A program made the translations under genes and the position numbers. A stretch of DNA of 18,786 bases from Patescibacteria group bacterium (GTDB taxonomy: Bacteria; Patescibacteriota; Doudnabacteria; UBA920; 2-01-FULL-50-11). Location: assembly GCA_023485925.1 (NCBI GenBank), contig JAMDAJ010000053.1, positions 21,547 to 40,332 on the forward strand, given 5' to 3'. A model generated the notes under the pieces. That model was given only the letters and a program-made list of their open reading frames with translations. It searched no databases and had not been told where the DNA came from. Below are positions 12,639 through 18,786 of this stretch, in pieces. Within the stretch, counting starts at the first letter, position 1. Every line of letters begins with the position of its first letter.

Positions 12639-13883
12639 CTACTCAAACCGCATCGCCTCGACCGGGTCGAGTTTGGCCGCTGCCCGGGCGGGCAGAATGC
12701 CGAACACAAAACCGAACGATATGGAAAAACCCACGCCCACTGCCATGGCGGAAAACGGCAGCACGAACGGCCAAGTGAACCCGATAGCCGTGGCCACAAG
12801 CGAAATCATCAGAGAAATCGCCAGACCAAAGAAAATACCCACCAGCCCGGCCACGAGAACGACGATAGTGGTCTCGATCAAAAACTGCCAAAGAATATTG
12901 CTTTGGGTAGCCCCGACCGCCTTGCGCAAGCCGATTTCGTAAGTCCGCTCGCGCACGGAAACGAACATCACGTTCATAATGCCCACGCCGCCCACCAGGA
13001 GCGAAATGCCGGCGAGCGCCACCAGCAAGAAAGTGAGATAGCCGAACACCGTGTCCATCATCTGCCGCGCTTCCTCCATAGACGTGACGTGAAAATCCTC
13101 TTTGTCAGCCGTTGGGGTGTTGTGCCGCTGCCGCATCAGGTCGGTGATTTCCGCCACGGTTTCATCCATCAAATTGCCATCGTTAACTTGAATCACGGAA
13201 GAAACGATGTGATCGACGCCTAAAACCAGTTTCTGCGCTGTGCGCACTGGAATATAAACCGCGTCATCCAGGTTGATTATCATGGAGGCGCCCCGTGATT
13301 CCAAAACGCCAACGACCTTGAAATTCACCCGCCGGATCTTGATGTATTTGTCCAGCGGGTCATCGTCGCCGAAAAGTTTTTTCTTGAGTTCGGGCCCCAG
13401 TACCGCCACGCGGGCCAGCCCCCGGTCTTCGTCATCAGTGTAAAACCGACCGGACTCGACTTTGGTCTGGTCGATCCGTTCGGCCGCCGCGCCCATCGCC
13501 AGCACGAACGAGCGCTTGGCTTCATCCTTGTAAGTGATTTGCTCCTGCGACATCAGCATACCGTAGGCGTCTTTGACGTTGGGCAATTTTAATATAGCGT
13601 CTAAGTCGGAAAGCTTGAAAGTGGTGATATTAGCGCCCATCGCCATGCTAGAGGCATTGGAAAAAGAAGTTTTGGAAGTAGCCGGCGTTTTAACTTCCAC
13701 CTGCAAAGTGCTGGGGCCGAAGCTGTCGATGTAAGAATTGAGCTGGGCCTTTAAAGCGCCGCCGGCCGAAAAAATCACCACTACCGCCGTGATGCCAATG
13801 ACCATACCCAAAATCGTCAACGCCGAACGGGCTTTGAAAGCGAGCAGATTTTTTAAACTTTGAACGATGGCTTGGCGGAGCAT
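12639..13883 (-). CDS. MacB/FtsX-type ABC transporter permease 2
   Basis: The 414-residue permease has the MacB layout: an N-terminal cytoplasmic stretch and helix (about 18-40, LTILGMVIGITAVVVIF), a large extracytoplasmic domain (about 45-275), then three C-terminal helices with the FtsX motif RERTYEIGLRKAVGAT. It lacks its own ATPase domain. The ATG follows the TAA of permease 1 directly, so the two are coupled and probably form a heterodimer powered by the ATPase at 15129-15821. MacB-type systems use mechanotransmission rather than a membrane channel to move periplasmic or surface substrates. Substrate unknown. Confidence 0.92.
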   Translation of the reverse strand: MLRQAIVQSLKNLLAFKARSALTILGMVIGITAVVVIFSAGGALKAQLNSYIDSFGPSTLQVEVKTPATSKTSFSNASSMAMGANITTFKLSDLDAILKLPNVKDAYGMLMSQEQITYKDEAKRSFVLAMGAAAERIDQTKVESGRFYTDDEDRGLARVAVLGPELKKKLFGDDDPLDKYIKIRRVNFKVVGVLESRGASMIINLDDAVYIPVRTAQKLVLGVDHIVSSVIQVNDGNLMDETVAEITDLMRQRHNTPTADKEDFHVTSMEEARQMMDTVFGYLTFLLVALAGISLLVGGVGIMNVMFVSVRERTYEIGLRKAVGATQSNILWQFLIETTIVVLVAGLVGIFFGLAISLMISLVATAIGFTWPFVLPFSAMAVGVGFSISFGFVFGILPARAAAKLDPVEAMRFE

Positions 13884-15125
13884 TTACTCGTACCTTAATG
13901 CACTGATAGGGTCGAGCCCCGACGCTTTTTTCGCGGGATAATAACCGAAAATCATACCGATAGATATCGACACCGCGCAGGCCAAAATCACCGAGGCGGG
14001 CGACACCACAAAACTCCAATTGTAACCTAAGGCCTGGGCGACTAGCGCGATGAGCGCGGAAATCGCCACCCCGCCGACGATGCCGACCACGCCGCCTGTA
14101 AGTGACGAAATCGAGGCCTCGGCCAAAAACTGCACTAACAGATCCTGCTTGCGGGCGCCCAGGGCCTTGCGCAAACCGATTTCGCGGGTTCTTTCCGCCA
14201 CGGAAATCAGCATGATATTCATTATGCCTACGCCACCGACCAAAAGCGACAAAGCGCCGATGCCGGCCAGAAAGAACCGGATGGCGTCGGTCACCTGCCC
14301 CAAAACGTCCAGCGCCTGAGCGGTGCTGCGGATGGAAAAATCATCGTCAGCCGGATTGGTGATGCCGTGGCGCTGGCGCAAAATGACCCGAATGTCATCC
14401 ATGGCCGCGTCCAAATTTTGCGTGTCATCGATCTTTGCGCGGATAAAACCCAAATGGTCGATGCCTAACACCAACTTCTCGGCTGTGAGCACGGGCACGA
14501 ACACGCGGTTGTCGGTATCGGAAAGCAAGTTGCTGCCCCGGGCGGCAAGCACGCCAATAACCTCAAAGGATTCGCGCTTGATCTTGATGCGTTGGCCGAT
14601 GGGGTCGTTTTCGCCGAACAGATCGATCTTCATCTGGGCGCCTAAGACCGCAACGCGGGCCAGGCCCTTTTCTTCCGACTCGGTAAAAAATCGGCCCGAG
14701 GCGACTTCCACATTCTCCACTTCCGGATACGCAGCGCTTGTCCCCATGAAATTCCCGGTCAGATTCTCGTAAATCGAACTGATTGTATCCACGCCGGCGA
14801 CGTAAGCCGAAACGGCCACGTTGTGGGGCGCCTGGGACCGGTCCCGCAGGGCCTGCGCGTCCTCGTATTTGAGCGTGGTGATAGTGAGGCCAAAAACCGT
14901 GGCTGGCGGCCCGTTGGGGTCGGAGGCGCCCGGTAAAATGCCGATAAGATCCGTGCCCATGCTGTTGACCTGATTTAAGATGAGACTCTGGGCACCGGCG
15001 CCCACGGACATGATGACGATGACCGAACCGATGCCGATGACGATGCCTAAAATAGTCAAAACCGCGCGGATCTTGTTTGCGCGGAATCCTTCGAGGATGG
15101 TTTTGATTATCTCCTTTATTTGCAT
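13884..15125 (-). CDS. MacB/FtsX-type ABC transporter permease 1
   Basis: The 413-residue protein is a paralogue of the next gene with the same architecture: the first helix (about 20-43, VLTILGIVIGIGSVIVIM), an extracytoplasmic MacB-like core (about 45-280), three C-terminal helices and the motif RTREIGLRKALGARK. The start at 15125 has a GGAGGT site seven bases upstream, inside the end of the ATPase gene. The paralogues differ enough in the extracytoplasmic core to suggest a fixed heterodimer rather than a recent duplication; a few blocks, such as ASGRFFTESEEKGLARVAVLG, correspond closely. Confidence 0.92.
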   Translation of the reverse strand: MQIKEIIKTILEGFRANKIRAVLTILGIVIGIGSVIVIMSVGAGAQSLILNQVNSMGTDLIGILPGASDPNGPPATVFGLTITTLKYEDAQALRDRSQAPHNVAVSAYVAGVDTISSIYENLTGNFMGTSAAYPEVENVEVASGRFFTESEEKGLARVAVLGAQMKIDLFGENDPIGQRIKIKRESFEVIGVLAARGSNLLSDTDNRVFVPVLTAEKLVLGIDHLGFIRAKIDDTQNLDAAMDDIRVILRQRHGITNPADDDFSIRSTAQALDVLGQVTDAIRFFLAGIGALSLLVGGVGIMNIMLISVAERTREIGLRKALGARKQDLLVQFLAEASISSLTGGVVGIVGGVAISALIALVAQALGYNWSFVVSPASVILACAVSISIGMIFGYYPAKKASGLDPISALRYE

Positions 15126-15128
15126 GGC

Positions 15129-15821
15129 TCAACCTCCGGAAATTTTTTCGTCCTGAACGATCTGTCCGTCCATAACGTGCAGAATGCGGTGCGCCTGATG
15201 AGCGACAGTAGCGTCGTGAGTGACCAGGACGATAGTGTGTCCTTGGTGGTGGAGATCTTTGAAAAGCTGCATCACCTGCGCCCCGGATTTGGAATCGAGG
15301 TTGCCGGTTGGCTCGTCGGCGAAGATTATCGAAGGGTTGTTGATGAGAGCCCGGGCAATGGCCACGCGCTGCTGCTCCCCGCCGGAAAGCTGATTGGGGC
15401 GGTTATGGAGCCGGTGCGACAGCCCAACTGCGTCGAGTCCTTTTTTGGCGCGTTCGTCGCCGTCGGTCACTTTATAACCGACGTAAGACAGGGGCAATTT
15501 GACATTGTCCAAAACGCTCGTCCGCTTTAAGAGATTAAAACTTTGAAAGACGAAACCGATCTCCTTGTTCCGCAACCGCGCCAGTTCGTCATCGGAAAGG
15601 GTCTTGATGTCGCGCCCGCGGAAAAGATATGTGCCGGAAGTCGGCCGGTCCAAAAAACCCAAGATGTGCATCAGGGTGGATTTGCCCGAGCCGGACGGCC
15701 CCATAATGGCCACTAATTCACCGCTCGATATGGAAAACGAAACCCCGCGCAGGATGTTGGCCACCCCGCCCTCAAGCTCGTAATCTTTGGTCAGGTCTTT
15801 GATCGAAATTAAAGTTTCCAT
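15129..15821 (-). CDS. MacB-type ABC transporter ATPase
   Basis: The 230-residue ATPase (LolD/MacB/FtsE class) energises the two permeases. Motifs seen: Walker A GPSGSGKS (41-48), Q-loop Q93, signature LSGGEQ (145-150), Walker B IIFADE (165-170), D-loop GNLD and H-loop H202. I chose the ATG at 15821 (METLISIKDL), seven bases after the adaptor stop. The frame runs open to 15851, which would overlap the adaptor. The end overlaps the ribosome site of permease 1, a tight operon. Confidence 0.95.
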   Translation of the reverse strand: METLISIKDLTKDYELEGGVANILRGVSFSISSGELVAIMGPSGSGKSTLMHILGFLDRPTSGTYLFRGRDIKTLSDDELARLRNKEIGFVFQSFNLLKRTSVLDNVKLPLSYVGYKVTDGDERAKKGLDAVGLSHRLHNRPNQLSGGEQQRVAIARALINNPSIIFADEPTGNLDSKSGAQVMQLFKDLHHQGHTIVLVTHDATVAHQAHRILHVMDGQIVQDEKISGG

Positions 15822-15828
15822 CGACAGG

Positions 15829-17469
15829 TTATTTAAGGAAGGTGATGACAATATCCCCTTCGGACAAACCGCTCACAATTTCCACCATGCCGCTCGTGCC
15901 GGAAAGTCCGGTCGTCACTTCGCGTTTTTCGTAGTTGACGCCGTCGTTTTTCTTGACGATGCGGACGTATTTCGCACCGGCTTCTTCCAAGACGGCGCGG
16001 GCCGGCACCACCAGCACTCCCTCTTTGCGGGCGGTCTTGATGGTGACATTCGCGGTCATGCCCGAACGCAGGCGTTCGTCCACGCTTTCAAATACCAACG
16101 TCACCTTATAATAAATGACGCCCGAGATAACGGTTTCGGCCGGTTCGATCTTCGCGACGTGCGCGGGAAAAATCGTATCATTGCCGTAAGCATCCAGCGT
16201 GACTTCGGCGGTGTCGGCAAGCTTCACTTTGGCGATATCCACCTCCGGCACGTCGGCATCGATCTCGAAATTAGTATCCGAAATCACGCCGGCGATCTCA
16301 ACGTTTCCCGCGACAATCTCGCCGACCTTAGCGTCCTGCTTGGTGACGATGCCGACTATCGGCGAAATCAGAACGGTTTTGGCGATCTTCGCCCCCATGC
16401 TGTCGCGGTTGGCCTGATATTGCTTTACTTGCGCTGCCGCGCTTTTTACGCTGGCTTCGGCCTGCCGCACTACCGCTTCTTGCGACGCGATGTCCTGCGG
16501 ATCGCTGCCGGAAAGTTTCAAATCGTATTCTTTCTGGATCTTGTCAACGTAGATCTTTTGGGAGGCAATATTCTGCTCCAAAGCGTTCACCGCGCTCAAA
16601 ACTGTCACCAGGTTGTTGCGCGCCGTGTAAAGATATCCCAGATAAGTGTCGCGCGTGGTCGAGGTGAGATTGGTGCTGGTCTGCAAAGTATCGTTAACGC
16701 GTTCGTAAAACGTCTTGATGGCCGAAAGGGTAGTCCGGCCGTCCACTAAAGCCGCGTCAAGTTCGCTTTTGGGGCTTAAGTCGGAAAGCGCGCTCAATTT
16801 TTGCCGCCAGGAAAGCAATTTCTGTTCTATGTCAGCGCGCTGATTTTGCGCGTCCAGACCTGCCTGATAATCGGCGGTGATATATGTCAGGTTATAGGTG
16901 GTAGAGACCGAACCGGAAAAGAGCGAGGACAGCTGGGTACGCACGCCGTTGTCCGACTTGGTGAAAGCGTCGGAGAGTGTATCGGTCGTGTCCTGATAAT
17001 AATTTTCCAGATCCTGCTGGGCTTTGGAAAGTTCCGCCAGTTTGACGGCGATATCTTCGGGGCGCGAACCGCGCTGTAATGCCAGGAGTTTTGCGTTCTG
17101 CGAATCCAAAGCGGCCTGGTACTGGGCCAATTGCGCTTCCGCGCTTTCCATCGCGGCTTGAGCCGAGTTATATTGCGCCGTCAAGTCGGCGTGCTCAAGT
17201 TCCACCAAAGTCTGGCCGGCCAGCACGTGGTCGTTGACCGCGGCGCCCAGACGGGAGACCTTGCCGCTGACCTCAAAGGCCAGGGCGAGTTCTTCCGCCG
17301 GCTTGACCGTGCCGGTAATGCTGACCTGCTGCTCTAGATTATCTTTTTTGACGGTGAAGGTATCGGAGACCGCCTTTTTGCCGCGGGTCGCGAAGATTAT
17401 GAGCAAAACGACGACCACGACGATGCCGAGTCCGATCAAAAATTTCTTGTTTTTGAATAGCGCCTTCAT
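15829..17469 (-). CDS. HlyD/MacA-type efflux adaptor (membrane fusion protein)
   Basis: The 546-residue protein has an N-terminal membrane anchor (about 10-28, FLIGLGIVVVVVLLIIF), the first half of a lipoyl-like domain (ITGTVKPAEELALAF, near 52-66), a very long helical hairpin (about 95-375) and the second lipoyl half (ISPIVGIVTKQDAKVGEIVAG near 373). Beta-barrel and membrane-proximal domains finish it. The hairpin is much longer than in MacA. It starts 17 bases after the marR stop. MacA-like adaptors link a MacB transporter to an outer partner; none is encoded here, and in a single-membrane organism it could act as in Bacillus YknX. No clear ribosome site. Confidence 0.92.
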   Translation of the reverse strand: MKALFKNKKFLIGLGIVVVVVLLIIFATRGKKAVSDTFTVKKDNLEQQVSITGTVKPAEELALAFEVSGKVSRLGAAVNDHVLAGQTLVELEHADLTAQYNSAQAAMESAEAQLAQYQAALDSQNAKLLALQRGSRPEDIAVKLAELSKAQQDLENYYQDTTDTLSDAFTKSDNGVRTQLSSLFSGSVSTTYNLTYITADYQAGLDAQNQRADIEQKLLSWRQKLSALSDLSPKSELDAALVDGRTTLSAIKTFYERVNDTLQTSTNLTSTTRDTYLGYLYTARNNLVTVLSAVNALEQNIASQKIYVDKIQKEYDLKLSGSDPQDIASQEAVVRQAEASVKSAAAQVKQYQANRDSMGAKIAKTVLISPIVGIVTKQDAKVGEIVAGNVEIAGVISDTNFEIDADVPEVDIAKVKLADTAEVTLDAYGNDTIFPAHVAKIEPAETVISGVIYYKVTLVFESVDERLRSGMTANVTIKTARKEGVLVVPARAVLEEAGAKYVRIVKKNDGVNYEKREVTTGLSGTSGMVEIVSGLSEGDIVITFLK

Positions 17470-17486
17470 AGATAAAAATTTATGCG

Positions 17487-17948
17487 TTAATAAGATAATG
17501 TTTTTTCACGCTCGCGTTCTTTCAAAGCCGTCACGACCTTCCCAACTATCCGGATAAGCTGCTGGGCATCTTGGTCGCTTAAGCTACCCAGTAAATCGTG
17601 CATTTTTGTTTCCATGGCTTTTTGGCCAAGCTTCAAGTGCCGACGGCCAGACGGTGTAATCTGCAGACGCACCAAGCGGCGGTCGGTGGAATCGACAACC
17701 CTTTTAATATACCCATCTTTGACCATCGCGTCCACCAATGAGGTGGCGGAAGGCGGGGTGATAAAAAAATGCTGCGCCACATGGCGCATTGGGAGTCCCG
17801 GCAGTTCGGCCACCAACTGTAACACTTCCAGGTGCAGAACGGTGATCCTATCCCCGACTCCCCCCGCGCATTCCAGGCGGTCCAAAAAATTCCGCCGCAT
17901 AGTGAACATGGTGGAAATGAGCTTTTCGAAGGTTTTTTTCGTAGGCAT
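17487..17948 (-). CDS. MarR-family transcriptional regulator
   Basis: The 153-residue winged-helix protein has the dimerising helices at both ends, recognition region MRHVAQHFFITPPSATSLVD (about 54-73) and wing motif DSTDRRLVRLQITPSG (86-101). MarR proteins are usually autorepressors that leave DNA when a small ligand binds. I chose the ATG at 17948; the frame is open to 18008, but that lies in the -35 box. It heads the efflux operon, so it probably controls the HlyD-MacB pump together with itself. The start codon sits in the inverted repeat GGCATA-N5-TATGCC, and no ribosome site is evident. Confidence 0.92.
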   Translation of the reverse strand: MPTKKTFEKLISTMFTMRRNFLDRLECAGGVGDRITVLHLEVLQLVAELPGLPMRHVAQHFFITPPSATSLVDAMVKDGYIKRVVDSTDRRLVRLQITPSGRRHLKLGQKAMETKMHDLLGSLSDQDAQQLIRIVGKVVTALKEREREKTLSY

Positions 17949-18008
17949 ATAATGTATGCCAAAATATTTAGATATTCTAATTATATACCTTTCTAAATAT
18001 CTTGTCAA
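17944..18008 (-). promoter_or_regulatory. Consensus promoter and MarR operator of the efflux operon
   Basis: Minus-strand TTGACA (18003-18008), 17 bases, TATAAT (17980-17985): a perfect consensus promoter, so a repressor is needed to silence it. The arms AATATTTAGA (17963-17972) and TCTAAATATC (17992-18001) flank the -10, with TTAGA-TAT-TCTAA (17968-17980) nested. These fit a MarR operator. A second repeat, GGCATA-N5-TATGCC (17944-17960), overlaps the start codon. The binding assignment is inferred. Confidence 0.85.
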
Positions 18009-18148
18009 GACTAATTTTTTTATGCGGAACGTGTTTGCCTTTCACTGAAATCAGAGAAGGTATCTCAACCCTTAATTTTTTTGAATCAACCCGCGCACCT
18101 CCCAATCCGCTTCATTCGATAATACGCTACTTAGAGTCATAAAATGCT

Positions 18149-18183
18149 ACCTAATTTGTCCGGCCGGACATTTGTGGTATACT
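18149..18183 (+). promoter_or_regulatory. Promoter with palindromic operator for the Cas2-like gene
   Basis: TTGTCC (18156-18161), a 16-base spacer and TATACT (18178-18183) with TG before it make an extended promoter. The perfect 14-bp palindrome TGTCCGGCCGGACA (18157-18170) covers the -35 and the spacer. It is the core of a degenerate copy (18149-18178) of the 30-base palindrome, whose outer arms no longer match each other. Autorepression by the downstream protein is the natural inference. Confidence 0.8.
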
Positions 18184-18212
18184 AAAAGATAGAAAATCAT
18201 TATGTAACTAAT

Positions 18213-18749
18213 ATGAGGAAAGACAAAATACACCGAGTAAAAATCGCCCCTCTGGTCATTGAGTACCTCTCTGAAATCGCCGATATGATGCCCGAACCCT
18301 TTGAAACACCCTACGCCTGGATCCGCCGAGCCGGCCATATTGAAAGACGCCGCTATTACAGATCAGTTAAGCAATTGAAAAAACGCGGCTTCCTTGAAAT
18401 CACCAAAAAACAAAACAAACAATTCCTGAAACTCACCCGCAAAGGCCAGCTCTCTGCCCTATTCGCTCGCGCCAAGATAAAAAAATCCCAAACGTGGGAC
18501 GGTAAATGGCGCCTGGTAATGTTCGATATCCCGGAAGCTCATCGCAAATCCCGACGCCAGTTGCGTCTTTTGCTTAAAAAACAAGGTTTCGTAAACCTAC
18601 AAGAAAGCGTCTTTATAAGTCCCTTCCCGATTAATCGCGCGGCGATAGAATATTTGCATACCACAGGGTTAGTCCATTATATCCGCATACTTCGGGTAGA
18701 TGAAATGGACGAAGAAAAAGAATTGCTCCGTCGTTTTAAACTGAAATAA
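18213..18749 (+). CDS. PaaX-like winged-helix / Cas2-like protein
   Basis: The 178-residue protein has an N-terminal winged-helix region (about 8-82, with RRRYYRSVKQLKKRGFL as probable recognition part) and a C-terminal Cas2-type ferredoxin fold (about 97-178). The second part has WDGKWRLVMFDIPE with D105 at the place of the Cas2 catalytic Asp, and LQESVFISPFP like the Cas2 QxSVFxG strand. PaaX regulators share this fold, and database tools often call such CPR proteins Cas2. No cas1, repeats with spacers or phenylacetate genes are nearby, so neither a CRISPR nor a PaaX role is supported. Palindromes cover its promoter and its stop codon. The start has no ribosome site; the leader is about 23 bases. 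GC is lower than in the adjacent operon. Confidence 0.85.
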   Translation: MRKDKIHRVKIAPLVIEYLSEIADMMPEPFETPYAWIRRAGHIERRRYYRSVKQLKKRGFLEITKKQNKQFLKLTRKGQLSALFARAKIKKSQTWDGKWRLVMFDIPEAHRKSRRQLRLLLKKQGFVNLQESVFISPFPINRAAIEYLHTTGLVHYIRILRVDEMDEEKELLRRFKLK

Positions 18750-18778
18750 CTTAAAATGTCCGGCCGGACATTTTAAGT
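18749..18778. repeat. Perfect 30-base palindrome at the stop of the Cas2-like gene
   Basis: ACTTAAAATGTCCGG and its exact reverse complement meet without a gap. The first base is the last A of the TAA stop codon. It shares the core TGTCCGGCCGGACA with 18149-18178 and nearly all positions with 11906-11935. In RNA it would form a long hairpin that could protect or end the transcript; no T-run follows. Confidence 0.95.
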
Positions 18779-18786
18779 ATATACCT

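Noticed and set aside
18213..18749. Cas2 of a CRISPR-Cas system
   Set aside because: No cas1, no other cas gene and no repeat-spacer array are in the window, and the winged-helix N-terminus is PaaX-like.

Overview
The window looks like a chromosomal segment of a Patescibacteria (Candidate Phyla Radiation) bacterium, most likely a Parcubacteria-type lineage with mid-range GC. This rests on compact gene packing, several small orphan membrane or exported proteins, the mix rpsO-pnp / ClpB / HU / HlyD-MacB, and a stand-alone winged-helix plus Cas2-like (PaaX-type) protein. It is an inference from gene style; no rRNA or other phylogenetic marker beyond S15 and PNPase is present. TGA ends pnp and rpsO, so the code is the ordinary one, not the TGA=Gly code of some CPR groups. 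No tRNA, rRNA, CRISPR array or insertion sequence was seen.

Layout. 1-3575 (minus strand): a four-helix membrane protein gene with its own terminator, then rpsO and pnp. The pnp leader holds a dispersed palindromic repeat and two hairpins with UUCG loops. 3606-5076 (plus): a divergent promoter pair, a DUF559 endonuclease-like gene bracketed by inverted hairpin repeats, and a XerC/D recombinase. 5082-5373 (minus): a small membrane-protein gene that seems to be split by a frameshift. 5453-8253 (plus): clpB under a CIRCE-like operator. 8254-8854: 600 bases without a convincing gene but with a long inverted repeat, a dispersed repeat and a strong terminator. 8855-10340 (minus): HU, a PgeF/YfiH laccase-domain protein, and a holin-4-type membrane protein translationally coupled to pgeF. 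10403-11694 (plus): two overlapping genes for an anchored protein and an exported coiled-coil protein. 11695-12076: no gene, but a cluster of palindromes. 12077-17948 (minus): a marR-led efflux operon (MarR, HlyD-type adaptor, MacB-type ATPase, two FtsX/MacB permeases), followed by an AT-rich gene cut by an in-frame TGA. 18149-18778 (plus): the Cas2-like/PaaX-like gene.

The most interesting signal is a 30-base palindrome with core TGTCCGGCCGGACA. One copy overlaps the promoter of the Cas2-like gene, a perfect copy starts on the last base of that gene's stop codon, and a third lies 6 kb away between convergent genes and differs by paired, symmetry-keeping changes. The DUF559 gene shows the same plan with a different repeat. 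Both look like gene-plus-palindrome units in which the encoded protein may act on the flanking palindromes. That is a hypothesis; the repeats themselves are directly visible.
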